Below, in pieces: positions 23,795 through 36,578 of a DNA stretch of 64,000 bases. The notes beneath the pieces were generated by a model. That model saw only the letters and a program-made list of their open reading frames with translations. It had not been told where the DNA came from and searched no databases. The position numbers were made by a program, and so were the translations under genes. Each line of letters opens with the position of its first letter. Within the stretch, counting starts at the first letter, position 1. The DNA is from Circinella umbellata (Eukaryota > Mucoromycota > Mucoromycetes > Mucorales > Lichtheimiaceae): positions 62,001-126,000 of the forward strand of contig JAIWNF010000014.1 in assembly GCA_025093555.1 (NCBI GenBank). The letters are read 5' to 3'.

Positions 23795-24475
23795 TTACTA
23801 CATATAGAAACAAAAGGGAAAAAAACATCAAATTCCAAAATTTATATATTATGTAAAATATAGAAAATACAAACCAATAAATAAGCAAATAGTGTAAGAA
23901 AATATCAAGAAAACATCGTTCCTCGGAAGCGCTCGCTTGAAGCGATTCATGTTGTGTAAACAATTACATAAGTTTGTGTTCTCACGAACCCGCGCAACAT
24001 AGAGTACATAACAGATCTTTTGCAGGATACCTTTAAAAAACTGAATATAAAGAGGGGGCCTAGAACTTTTACTCAGGAACGTAAAAAAAAAGATGACTAG
24101 GTAGATATTATACGAATCCACGTGGCCTCGAAGAATGTCCAAACTTATTATCATCATGAGAAGAAGAAAAAGGTAGAAAATCGATAATGATAATGCCTCA
24201 CAGAGAAATAGAGACTGAAGATAGACACTGTATAAAGAAGGGCTGATGACGATTTGTACAATGATAACATCAGAACTAAATCAGGTAAAATTGTACAAAA
24301 GCTTGTATATTCCCTAGTTTGAATCCCTGAAAATTACGTGCCATTCCGCGGAACCAGTTCAAAAAGCCCCTTATAAGGGTTCCCCTTTAATGTTATTAAT
24401 CAAATGAATAACATATTTTATATCGTTGCCTTCATTTGCTAATTATAACAAGATATTTACTCCATATACAAAAAA

Positions 24476-25379
24476 ATGAATTCTGAAATTTCAAATCAAG
24501 TTGTTGATACTGTATTCAAAGTTCTTATCGATGGAGGCAGTAAACAAGATTATATTGGTGAAAAAATTTCCCAACTTGAACATAGTCTTCAAGCTGCTGT
24601 TCAAGCATTAGAGACCAGTAACGTATTTTTATTGTATTATCATCAATAATTATATGATACTAAAAAGACCTATACTATTATGCTAAAACTATTTCTATAG
24701 AGGCAGATAATGAAACAATATTGGCGGCACTTTTGCATGATATTGGTCAGTTTGCAACATCTGCCGATCAAAAACAATGATGTTCTGTGATACTTCTGCG
24801 CTCGCAGAACTAGAGCCAACAAATTCTACTACCACTTCTCCCAATTCAACCATTAGTGTTGGAGTCACTGGCCATGAACGTATCGGTGCTGAATATCTCC
24901 GCAAACTAGGATTTTCGAACAAAGTGGCTCAACTAGTTGAATCACATGTACCGGTCAAACGTTATCTAACAGGAAAGGACCATAGTTACTATGAAAGTTT
25001 AAGTGGCGCTAGTAAACTATCTTTAAAGTATCAGGTAAAGTCTCCATCATTGACTTTTATAAATCATACCATCAGTGTTTGCTGGAATGTGTTTTAGCTA
25101 TAGCAGTGGATATATATATATATATGTATAATATAAGAAAATGTATACTGTAGTAGAATATGAGACGAACTGACTGACCCATTTATACACTATATTTTAT
25201 TTATCAAGGATGGCCCATTTACACCAGAACAAGTGAAAGAGTTTGAAGAAGATCCTTTATTTGAATTAAAAGTTCAAGTCCGGAAATGGGATGATGCTGC
25301 TAAAGTGGTTGGTCTTGAAGTACCTGATCTTGAATCATATCGACAAATGGCTGTGGACCATCTTATGAACAAAAGATAA
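24476..25379 (+). pseudogene. PhnZ/TmpB-like HD-domain oxygenase pseudogene, unit B
   Basis: It has the same frame-breaking change as unit A (CAAAAACAATGATGTTC, near 24767-24783) and the same truncated end (HLMNKR). It differs from unit A by only a few bases, for example in the intron and around TTTACACCAGAACAAG. The shared lesion dates the A/B split of this part after the loss of function. Confidence 0.85.
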
Positions 25380-25592
25380 AGTAGCAGCTACATTAGCATA
25401 ATTAATTTACAATAAATAATAATAAGTTGTAGAGTATTTCCTAGTACATGAATAACATGTGACAGTTTAAAAAAAATACATAAGCACGTTTTTATATTCA
25501 AGAGACAAAAAACATAATATAAAATGGATATTTGTATTGATATATATGATAAAGAAAAGTAGAAAAGAGAAAAAAATAGGTACGTAGATTTA

Positions 25593-26179
25593 TTATAGAT
25601 CAATCAAAGGTGCTTCTTCAATAGGTTTTGATTGTTGGACTGGTTGCTGAGGTTGGGATGAAGGAGGTGTTGGGGTATGATTAGGAACAGAAGGGTACAT
25701 GGGTTGTTGGGGTTGCTGTGGTTGTTGTGACAACTGCGGATAAGGTTGTTGAAATTGCTGAGATTGTTGATGTGTATATTGAGATTGAGAAATGTTTTGG
25801 ATAATTGGAGGTTGAACAGATTGTTGCTGCTGTTTAGGTACTGGTGATCCAGTGTACGTAGCCATATTTTTGTGGTTGTTCGGTTTGATAAGGATATGAC
25901 ACAGGTGGTGCATTTGGAGCACCATTATGAGTTAATGTGGAATATGTGGATGGATAATTGTTGGTAGGAGGTTGCATGGTAGGGTACAAAGAAGAAACAG
26001 GCTGCTGTTGTATTGGTGAAGTAGGCGTGATAGGGTATTGAGCTCCTGCATGATTTTGAGTCCCTGTTGAAGAAAAAGTTCCTCGATTATAAGAATTTGC
26101 TACTCGTTGCTAAAGTAATTGATTATATTTTTTTAGAGACATATTCAATTTTTCATGCAGCTCAGCAAATTTTTCTAAG
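25593..26179 (-). pseudogene. VPS27 3'-end fragment, unit B
   Basis: Practically identical to the unit A fragment, with the same nonsense and frameshift changes and the same truncation point. It is followed by the same 10-bp filler (26180-26189) and then unit C. Confidence 0.85.
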
Positions 26180-26381
26180 TGGATTATAATTCGTTGGACT
26201 GAGTTTTAATCCAATGTTAACTTAGCTGAAGGTTCCTCTCTTTTGTTTTTTTCTTCGTAGCAACTATTTTCTTTGTTCCCCTGTGAGCAAAGATCATGGG
26301 CTTCCATATATACATACAAACAAAAAGTTTGGAATGATTTCGTTGTGTGATTCAGACTTGTACAATAATCTTGGTTTTTTT

Positions 26382-26960
26382 CTAACCCTAAACAACAATT
26401 ATTTTTACATTTTCTTTATTTTCTTTATTGGAAATGAAAATGAGCTTTTTCAACTGCGCGTAGTGGTTGGATAACTCTGGTTATTTTTCGTTTTTGCGAT
26501 CATCGGTTTTTCGCCAGAGCATTATAAAAAAAAGAAAAGTATAAAGATCGTCCCTGTGAGTACATTTGATCTGTTTTACTTTTAATGTCGCGCGGATTTT
26601 TTTCTTGCATGACTTCAATGATTTCATTTTTTTGATTTATTTATCTATTAGGTGAAAGTAATCCTTTTCAGTTGATTGATAAAAAAAAATTTGGTGTCAT
26701 AATCAAATCGCAAGAGAATCACGTTACTGTTCGCTACAGGCGTTTGATTCAATCATTGTTAGTTTGGTATATCCTGTTCGTAACCATGCTTGCGGTGTAG
26801 AGAAGCTACAATAATTGGATCATTGACTTTTGAAGAAAGTTATGCTTCTCTTGGGTTTTTTTTTTGGATGTTGACGGGATATGGAAGCCTGATAATAAAT
26901 AAAGCTTTTTTCCTCCTCGATGTCAAGGCAGGTCTTCGTCCTGAGGAGGATGGATCCAAT
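26382..26960 (+). ncRNA. Candidate telomerase RNA core, unit C
   Basis: The template word CTAACCCTAA lies at 26382-26391, the pseudoknot at 26475-26551 and the closed domain ends at about 26960. As far as I can read it is identical to unit A, so the three copies give no covariation support for the fold. Confidence 0.55.
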
Positions 26961-27396
26961 GATACTTGTGTGCTTTTTTTTTTTCGAAAAGCATATTAGC
27001 ATTGGTGAACTAAGACCTTGACAACAATGACAAGAAAAAGTTTGCCTGGAGACGAAGTCGTCATAGTAATTTGAAGTCAAGGATAGTGGGTGGTTTAATT
27101 TAAGAATGATTGTTTTTTTTTTCTTTTATTCGTGACATTTTTCAAATAAACAAATCGTTGGTATTTAATATCATACTTTTAAACTTTAAACTCTTTTATC
27201 ATTTGACTTCAGTAAGAGCGTCAGCCTATTATCAATGTATATGTTTTTATTGTCGATATGCTCTTAGAGAAATAATGATTTTCTTGAGGCAACTTGTACA
27301 TTCGAGAAAAAAAAAATCAAAGTCAGGGCTCCTTTATAAAAAAAGAAAAGTACTGAATGTTATTATAGACCGTTTTAACTTTTTGTTTCTTTCATC

Positions 27397-28430
27397 ACGG
27401 CTACAGTGAATGAGGCAACGAAAGCCAATAAAAAAAGACTATGACGTTTGGATTTACCCAATCACCTTTGACTGTGACATGTTACTGAGATTTAAACAGG
27501 TAAGCATAAAGCATAAGAGAGAGAAAAGTTCATACATTATTACTTTATTAGCGTCAATATTAAAAAAAAGTTATTGGTGTCATGGATTGGTTCAATAGTG
27601 TCACATTGGAATATAACTCCAATAATAAAAAGACGTGGGAAAAAAAACAGAAGGAAGAAATTCTAATGCCAGGAGAAAATATAATGGAGAGTTCATGATT
27701 GCGTGTGTGGAGATGAAAATTCTACTTATGTTACTGCTACCAAGAACACTGTTAACAATCGGACCATTAATAATGAATCTACCAGTAGTCGAACTATTGC
27801 CATTGAATCCAGCGCTATGGAATCGAGTTTATTTGAAGTGATAAGTACGTTTTCGAAAGTGTTAACTGTAGCTGCAATAGAATTTAGTATTAACAGATCC
27901 AAATTCTATTATAACACTACAAACATTTACAGATAGCAGCAGCAGCAGAAGAAGCAGCAATAATCATCTTCTTGAAGACATTCATAAAAACATTAAAATA
28001 CATGTACCATTGGTGACACCTTTGAGTGTAAAGGGAACAAAAAAGTAAAATGCAACACTCTCTGTGGCAAAATGGATGTCGAACAATAATATTTAGCTAC
28101 TTCAACAATATAATCTGGTCAAATATTATATTTACAGTAAGTATGACAAATAGCTAGTTAGTATTATCATTTTATTTTTTAAATAGTTATAAGTTCCAAC
28201 CCATATATAAAATACAATTAATCATTTTACAATAGAATAATCTCGCTACTAGGGGTCATTTCCTAATTGAGAACAATTAATTTTTTTTGCCTCATACATG
28301 TTATCCGGGCCCAATTATCAGGTATAAAAATTGTTCATCATAATATTTTCTTTTATACTTGTTTGACCATTTATATATATATTGAAGTTGACATTACAGT
28401 TTTAACTGTTATATTATATGTTTTTTTTAG
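27397..28430 (+). other. Unrecognised segment replacing the TERT N-terminal exons, unit C
   Basis: Same sequence as 3333-4366. It leaves this TERT copy without the N-terminal domain exons. Small open frames at 27410-27598 and 27703-27936 are not recognised. Confidence 0.5.
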
Positions 28431-31400
28431 GTCCGCGTATTAATTTTATAATGGATAGTATTAGTAATAGTAACAACAAGCAATAACAGGGTTATTCTAG
28501 TACCCTGGATATCACCAATACAAACAATTACGCCATACGTCCATCTATCATGCTTCACAATAACGATTTTCTCCAAAAACCATCCACATGGATGATGGAT
28601 ACTGCTGTGGAACAATTGAAAATCACCTTTCCAAAAGAATTTGAAAAGGTTAGAGTAATTACCTAATGTGTTTCTCTGAATAGTTGTTAAATTTTCAGCT
28701 GCTTTACAATTACGTAGAAAGGAAAAAAGTTTCCACAACGATTGAGCACTATTGAGAATATTATTGAAAAAATCATTCAAAAAAGTGCGAAATCAAAACC
28801 AAGAGCATTATTGATTCAGTATTGCCCATACCCAAAGGTACAATTTTGTTATTTTTATCGTTTATGTTGGAATAGGAACTTGATTGTAATCTAATTTCTA
28901 ATGAACATACCTCTATAATATATAATATATTATTATTAGACTGATAGTCCTCTTGACCGGATGGAGACATCACCCAATCAAGTATGTATAAAAGTTTTTT
29001 CTCATTAACATTTGTTGGGTTTCTTTTTTTTAACTTCTCAACATTTTTTTTTCCTTCATAGTTATATCAATTCATTCTTGAACAAACGAAACATGTGTTT
29101 CCGATTAAATTTTTCGGATCTGAAGAAAACTTCACACATATCTTAGCACGTATGTATATATTATTATTAATAACAGTGCTTTAACAAAAAAAAATGCATT
29201 TATTTATCAATAAACATGTTATAATATTTAGTTGTGAAGAAAGTATAAAAGATTGGAAAACGAGAAGTACTATACTTACCTGATATGCTCAAAGAATTTG
29301 ATGTAAGTTATCATAATAATAATATTAGAGTGATAGAATATGTATTAAATCAATCATTTATCTATACTGTAATAATATTAGTTAACGGTGTGTCAATGGC
29401 TTAAACCACCACGAGATCCAAACACTATGGATCGCGGTCAAGACGAAATCAACAAAGAAAAGCAACTTTTATATCAAGCTATTGCGTGGTTTATTCACAA
29501 TTATGTTTTCAATTTGATCAAGGTATTAATAACAGACAAATTGTCCCGATTGATTTGCATCATTATTCAATTTGTGACATTTGATTTAATGTCACCATTA
29601 CTGTTATTATTTTAGTCATATTTTTATGTAACTGAAGCAAGTACCACAAGTAATAAAATTGTTTTTTTCCATGCGAATGTGTGGAAGAAAAAATCCATGG
29701 AATTGGTTAAAGAACTTCTCACTGATCAGCGATACGAAAAGGTGGATTCTACTGTAAGTTATAATAAAACAAATATTTAACTATATATATAACTAATTCT
29801 TAAAGTACATTAACAAATGAATAAAATAGTCAAATACATCTTCAACAGCAAAGATCCGATTTGTCCCGAAAGGAAAAAATATTAGAATTATTACAGACAT
29901 GGTAAATACATTTGTTTATTTTATATAATACTAATGCCCGTAGATCAGATTTTTTAAGCTAACTTTAAATTAATATTTATGTAGTCGAATATCAATCGAC
30001 GCAACAAGTCAAAACTTCATAAGGTGTATCCTGACTTAAACCGTCAAAATATGGGGTGCAATAAGAATTGACAAAAAATTGTCAGAAATAAAGCTATAAA
30101 CATTTTGAGCCCCAATATACAGTATGTTAATTGAAGTATTCTGAAGAAATGTTACGGAACAGTTTTTTAAAAAAGACATTTTTCGTCGAGATTTGTCACT
30201 TCAAAGTTTTGTCAAAATATGGTATTTTACTAAGTAAAAGGCATTAAAAGTTATTGATTATGAACGAAGTCGTAAGCAATTCGAATCTGTTGGTAAATCG
30301 GTAACCAATTCATTGGATCTTTTTGAAAAGCTTTCAAATTATAAATCAAACATTTTTAAGAACATCCCTAAAGAGTAAGTATCAAAAGTAACGGGTTTCG
30401 TATACTGTATATGTATTTGTAATATATACATAGTAACAATTACAATTATATCTGTAGTCAAGCATTACATTTTGTAAAAACAGATGTTATGAGCAGTTTT
30501 GATTCTATTGATCAATGCTTACTCTTGGAGATCTTGAAAAATACTTTAGAAAAGGTTGGTAGTATATATCAATTAAAGCTATAATAATTGCTTATTAAAA
30601 TTAGTTAGACGGTAATAATGGTAAATATGCGTGTACGAGTTAGAGTAAGAGAGACTACTAACAAATATTCAACAAAATGTAGCAATACAATTACAAGTCA
30701 TTTGTCACTACATACAGTCGATCTGGTAAAACCAGGTGGAAGTCTGAGTTATGTGTAGAAACACCTAGTAAGTAGTTTTAAATCTATTATTTGAATAAAA
30801 TAGAATGATATTATGTCAAGGCTAACAAACAATCGATTCAATAAAAGGTACATCTTCATCATCCGAAAAAGAAATACAAAAATTAGCAGAAAAATTTACT
30901 CAATCTATTTGGATTGAAGGTGTAAGTTTGTATTGTTATTATTTTTATGTGCTGATGAAAAAGCTACATTATTGACTGAATAACTGACTTTTTTTTTAAC
31001 TCCATCTGTTTATATATAATTCTTAGCCTAATCATACATCTCAAAATAGCGAAGAATTACTTCAATTGATTGCTGATCATATTCAAAACAGTGTTACCAA
31101 AGTCTGCTATTTTCTTTTTTTTTCTTTTTCTAACAATTACTTAACTAATCAATATCACATATTGCAAAACACTGCTTCTTAGATTCAAGGTAACAACTAT
31201 CGACAAACTATTGGAATTCCACAAGGATCATGTTTGTCAACTATGCTCTGTGATCATTTTTATACACAAATGGAAAATGAGTGTTTAGAATTCATTAAAC
31301 ACGACCCAAATGCTGTAAGCCTTTTTTATTATTTTTATAATTTTATTTTGCAGTTATTTGTTTATACAATATACTGATATATATAATCATCTATTGCCAA

Positions 31401-32724
31401 TGGTAACTAATTATTTCTTTTCTTTATACTAATTTTATCATTAGTTGCTGCTTCGATATGTTGACGACTTTTTGCTTATTACACCTAATGCTACTACTAT
31501 CAAACAATTTTGTCTTTTTATTGAACAAGGTTTGAGCTATTATATGATTTAGTATAATACTTCCTCTTTTTTCCTTCTGTCTTGTATAGCTTTTATAAAT
31601 AACATTTTTCTGATTTATTAGGCAAAAACAATTATGGAGTAAGATTTAATCAAGCAAAATCAGCAACGACTCTTGAAGATATGAATCACATTCCATTTTG
31701 GAATGAATCTGGTACCTTATTTCCTTTTATTTTATTTCTATTTTGCAAACTATTTAACATATCTTGTTACAATCATTTCCCGCATAATACGTACGTACTG
31801 AACTTTATCACTATTAAATGAATTTGTATTTAGAATTATCATGGTGTGGATTAAACATCAATACCAGTACTTTGGATATCTGTTCGGATTTCTCAAGATA
31901 TAGAAAGAACAGTACGAATATACATATATTCCTTTGAAATATTTGAATTAACAATGTCAGATCAAATTATGATGTGCGGCTAACATGTATATTTATCTCT
32001 CTTCTATTATTTCATCATTCAGATATGCGTGATTTGATGACTTTAAAATCTGTTTCTTATTATAAGGATATTCAACGACAAATAACCCAGTAAGTATAAG
32101 AGAGAGAGAGAAACCAAGCCTCTAGATTCTGCATTACTGTATATATGTAAATGAAGAAAATACTATACTAATGATCTTCATACATCTTTTTTTTTTTTTT
32201 TTTTTTTGAAAAAAAAAGAACTATGAAAACAAAACAAACTCGACTTTTGGTTGATGTTGACTTTAATGCAAGAGATACCATTTACCGAAATCTATTTGAA
32301 GCTTATTTACTTTCAGCTTTAAAATTTCGTATCTATGTTCGACAATTGTTTATGTATAATAAGAAAGTTTCCTGGAAAATTATATTCAGTAAAGTGTCAT
32401 TATATATATCAAGTTATCTTTTTTTTACGTTGTATGATACATAAAATACTAATTGGAGAAACTGTTTATATATACATATATATAGAAACTTTATTACAGG
32501 CACAAAAAGAAACATCATCAAGGCTATCACCATACTTGAATCATTCCAGTATACGTATTTTATTCCTATACGCTTTTTGCAAAATTCTCAATCGGAAACG
32601 TAAATCATTTGGGACTTTGTTAAAGCTTTTAGAAAATGAATTGAGAAAACAAAAACTATCGAGAAATGTTAAAAGAATGATCAGAAACTGGCCTTCATGT
32701 AGTTTAATCAATTTACCATTGTAA
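28431..32724 (+). pseudogene. TERT: Telomerase reverse transcriptase, unit C (stops, N-terminus missing)
   Basis: Exon pattern and protein are the same as unit A without the foldback element, so the exon encoding PNHTSQNSEELLQL starts at 31027. All reverse transcriptase motifs (1, 2, A, B', C, D, E) and the C-terminal extension are present; catalytic aspartates are in KTDVMSSFD and RYVDDF. TAA interrupts the T-motif exon at 29246-29248, and the CAATAACAG stop is present near 28484. The 217-bp intron-like insert is at 30024-30240. It could yield protein only by readthrough or an unseen splice form. Confidence 0.83.
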
Positions 32725-33465
32725 TCTATTATCAATTCTATTTCCCGGTATGTAACACCCCCGGGTCATTTCTTATTTCAAGTAACCCAAGTCATATGAC
32801 GTGTCTTATATTCTTATACCTATCAGACTCCTTTTTGTTTTTGTTTATCATCATATATCAGATATAATATCCAAAGAAAAAGGAATCCCGATCATTATAA
32901 TAAATAAATTGAGTTTTTTTTTAACCCCCCCCCTTCAAGACATTTAAATTGGGTACAAATTTAAGCAAACAGAGACTTTTTGTAGTATAAATTATAATGT
33001 TTTATTTAACGGCACTATACGTATCCTTATCAAGAATCAACAAAAAATACATATGATTATATAATTATACTAGTACAATAATAAGTGTTAGAAGTTTTTT
33101 TCTTTGTATAAAACTATAATAAATGAGAAGATATTGTCAGCGTTCCTCAATTCAACTACGCACGTATTATATCGATACGTATCAAAAAGCAATGTTCTCA
33201 TTTATGTACTATTTATTATTATCGCTTGGCGGTTATTATATATCATATTGTATACGTAATTAAATAACGCTTGAATGCTAATAATATAGAAGAAGAAAAT
33301 ATCAATATATCTACCGTGTATGATACAATTATATATAAAAGAGGTTGTATATTTTATTGAAAGAAATACTGTAAAATATTAATAAAAAAAGTGTGGGTGT
33401 GACGGATAGATAGAAAAGTTGTATAATAACATAGTGACATACAAAAATCATATGATTTAATAAAA
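32725..33465. other. Intergenic between TERT and the intact dioxygenase, unit C
   Basis: The two genes converge. The DNA is AT-rich, almost identical to 11150-11889, and includes a C9 run near 32926. No gene is seen. Confidence 0.5.
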
Positions 33466-34650
33466 TTATGATTTGATTGGGGTAGCAAGATTGTAAATAA
33501 CAGCCCCTTCACCTAATAAACAAATTAATGTTATATAATAAGTCAAGTAATGAACACAATAAGTATAGAGAACACAGTAACTTACTATAATCTTTTCCCT
33601 CTTCACGTTCATACGATGGTGGAAAAAGTTTTCGTTTTTCAGCATAATAATGATCACGCATATCACCTTCACGAGCTGCATTATAAGTCAAATAAACAGC
33701 AATTCTAGAATTATTGGTATTGTTATTACCAGACCGATGAGCAAGATAAGCACCAAAAATAAGAACAGATCCCTAAATAATAGAGAAGAAGATGATAACA
33801 AAGGAAAAGAAAGAACATGTGTATATTAGCTTTTTGGTTTTTTTTTAACTTAGCATTGCGCTATATACACATTATTCAGTTGAACAACAACAGCTCTGCT
33901 GCTAGTAATAAAAGTAATGAACGTCATACAGGTTGTAAATAAACAGGCTTCCATTCTTGTTTATTACACCAATCAACAGCAATAGATCCATCATGTTTTT
34001 CTTGTGGTAAAATTCCGCGTTCAAATTGGTTTTTATGTGATCCAGGTACAACTTCTAGACAGCCATTTTCGGCAGTAGTAGGATCAATAGTGAACATAAC
34101 AGTCATATGGGAAGATTGACCAAATTGAACAAAAGCAGGGGCATCTTGATGAGCAGGAAATCCTATTAGTATTATATATAATTATTAGCCACTGTCGTTA
34201 CATAACAATTGGATAAACTATTACATGAAGAGATATATGATATTTTCTTCTTTCAAGAATAACGAATTTTTTTAACGTACCTCCACCACCAGGAAGTTTA
34301 TAATTGACTTTTTCTTTGAACAATACATATTTTTCATTGTGAAGCTTTTCCAAAACATCTAAAAGTCTTTGGCTTTTGACATAACCAGACATGGCTTCAT
34401 GAAATGGAGTAAAATTTTCGGTACGGCATAGCTGATTTTCACCGGAAATAGTATTGGTTTCATAATATTGCATCCATTTGCCCTTTTCTTTACCCCAATT
34501 TTGGAACTCATGACAATAATTTGTTAGAGCTTGATGTTCTTGAATAGAAAAGAAATCATTGATCACCAAATATCCATTTTCTTTATAAGATTCAAGTTGT
34601 TCGGTAGATAAGCCATAGGGTTGAGTATTCTGCACAGAAGAATTAGTCAT
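33466..34650 (-). CDS. PhyH-family Fe(II)/2-oxoglutarate dioxygenase, PhnY/TmpA-like
   Basis: Predicted to hydroxylate the carbon next to phosphorus in an aminoethylphosphonate-type substrate, preparing it for C-P cleavage by the neighbouring HD enzyme. Four exons (34650-34281, 34162-33930, 33772-33586, 33512-33466) join in frame to 278 residues. The iron triad is visible as HQD (H128, D130) in FPAHQDAPAFVQFG and H213 in AYLAHRSGN. R224, eleven residues after that His, sits where PhyH enzymes bind 2-oxoglutarate. ENGCLEVVPGSH and the YNAAREGD..DHYYAEKR stretch also fit bacterial TmpA/PhnY-like proteins as I remember them. No targeting signal is evident. It is divergent from the HD gene with a 779-bp shared promoter. 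A fatty-acid or alkaloid substrate remains possible; the partner gene is the main argument for phosphonate. Confidence 0.75.
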
Positions 34651-35429
34651 TCTTAATTGATTGATTGGCTTGTTCTTTGTTAAGTAGTAGTAATGCTGAT
34701 AGATCGACTTGGTAATGGATAGAGTTTGTTTGTTCTACTATAGAAACAAAGGGAAAAAAAAGAGCAAATTCCAAAAGTTTATATACGTATCATGTAAAAT
34801 ATACGTAGAAAATAAAAATCAGTAAATAAGTAAGTAGTGTAAGAGAATATCAAAACATCGTTCCTCGGAAGCGCTCGCTTGAAGCGATTCATGTTGTGTA
34901 AACAATTACATAGGTTTGTTTTCTCACGAACCCGCGCAACATAAAATAGCAGATCTGTTGCAGGATACGTACCTTTTAAAAAAATGAATAAAAAAAGAGG
35001 GGCCTGGAACTTTTACGTACTTAGGAACGTAAAAAAAAAGATGACTAGGTAAATATTATATGATTCCACGTGGCCTCGAAGGGTGTCCAAACTTATTATC
35101 ATCATGCGAAAAAGAAGAAAAAGGTAGAAAATCGATAATGGTAATGCCCCACTGAGAAATTGAGACAGGGGCTGATGACGATTTGTACAATGATAACATC
35201 AGAACTAAATCAGGTATAATTGTACAAAAGCTTGTATATTCCCTTATTTGATTACGTGAAAATTACGGATCATTCCGCGGAATTAGATCAAAAAGCCCCT
35301 TATAAGGGTTTCCCCGAATTATTTTTCTTTTTTTTGTCCTTTTAATGTTATTAATCAAGTGAATATTTTATATCATTGCCTTCATTTGTTAATTATAACA
35401 AGATATTTATAATCCATATACAAAAAAGA
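34651..35429. promoter_or_regulatory. Shared divergent promoter of the PhnY-like/PhnZ-like pair
   Basis: Three symmetric words stand out. CCACGTGG at 35066-35073 contains the CACGTG core bound by Pho4-type bHLH factors. TTCCGCGGAA at 35273-35282 is a perfect 10-bp palindrome. CCTTATAAGG at 35298-35307 matches the MADS-box CArG consensus and includes a TATAA core. All three are also present in units A and B. Phosphate-responsive control is an inference from the CACGTG box and the proposed function. Confidence 0.5.
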
Positions 35430-36358
35430 ATGAATTTTGAAATCTCGAATCAAGTTGTGGATACTGTATTCAAAGTTCTTATCGATGGCAGTAAACAAGA
35501 TTATATTGGTGAAAACATTTCCCAACTTGAACATAGTCTTCAAGCCGCTGCTCAAGCATTAGAGACCAGTACCGTATTTTATTATTTATTACCATTGTTA
35601 ACTATATGATACGTATATATTACTAAAAAAAACTATACTATTACGCTATAACTATTTCTATAGAGGCAGACGATGAAACAATATTGGCGGCACTTTTGCA
35701 TGATATTGGCCAGTTTGCAACATCTGCCGATCAAAAACAAATGATCTGTGATACTTCTGCGCTCGCAGAACTAGATCCAACAAATTCTACTACCACTTCT
35801 CCCAATTCAACCATTAGTGTTGGAGTCACTGGCCATGAACGTATCGGTGCTGAATATCTCCGCAAACTAGGATTTTCGAACAAAGTGGCTCAACTAGTTG
35901 AGTCACATGTACCGGTCAAACGTTATCTAACAGGAAAGGACCATAGTTACTATGAAAGTTTAAGTGGCGCTAGTAAATTATCTTTAAAGTATCAGGTAAA
36001 GTCTCCATCATTAACTTTTATAAATCATACCATCAGTGCTTGCTGAATTCTGTTCTAGCTATAGCAGTGGATATATATATTTATATATATAATATAAAAA
36101 TGTATACCGTAGTAGAATATTGACGAACTGACTGACCCATTTATACACTATATTTTATTTATCAAGGGTGGCCCATTTACACCAGAACAAGTGAAAGAGT
36201 TTGAAGAAGATCCTTTATTTGAATTAAAAGTTCAAGTCCGGAAATGGGATGATGCTGCTAAAGTGGTTGGACTTGAAGTCCCTGATCTTGAATCATATCG
36301 ACAAATGGCTGTGGGCCATCTTATGAAGCAAGATAAAGTAGCAACTGCATTAGCATAA
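35430..36358 (+). CDS. HD-domain mixed-valent diiron oxygenase, PhnZ/TmpB-like
   Basis: Predicted to split the C-P bond of a 1-hydroxy-aminoalkylphosphonate, releasing phosphate. Three exons (35430-35573, 35666-35995, 36167-36358) give 221 residues. The order matches bacterial PhnZ: lid residues Y25 and E28, ligand H35 (YIGENISQLEHS), HD pair H60-D61 (ALLHDIGQ), H105 (TGHERIG), H129 (ESHVPVKRYL) and D186 (RKWDDAAK). The spacing Y+3=E and Y+10=H equals Y24/E27/H34 of PhnZ. K133, S151 and R183 fall at the offsets of PhnZ K108, S126 and R158, recalled as substrate-contact residues. The GGPFTPEQ...FEEDP tail is typical of the phosphonate-operon HD family. A Ser/Thr/Asn-rich loop (about 74-103) is longer than in bacterial proteins. 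Myo-inositol oxygenase, a distant relative, lacks the Y/E lid. Confidence 0.82.
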
Positions 36359-36578
36359 TTAATTTACAATAAATAATAATAACAATAATAATAATAATAA
36401 TACCAATAGGTTGTAGAGTACTTCCTAGTACATGAATAGCATGTAACAGTTCAAAAAAATACATAAACATGTTTTTATATTCAAGAGACAAAAAATATAA
36501 TATAAAATGGATATTTGTATTGATATATATGATAAAGAAAAGTAGAAAATAAGAGAAAAAAAAAGGTACGTAGATTTA

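Larger units (their letters stand above)
15561..26189 (+). repeat. Tandem unit B of the segmental duplication
   Basis: It has the same order as unit A. It differs in keeping the TERT N-terminal exons, in carrying a TA-flanked element in the first TERT exon, in lacking the 217-bp intron-like insert and the foldback element, and in having lost most of the dioxygenase gene. Its HD and VPS27 parts match unit A and share its lesions. It ends with the same TGGATTATAA filler as unit A. Confidence 0.93.
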
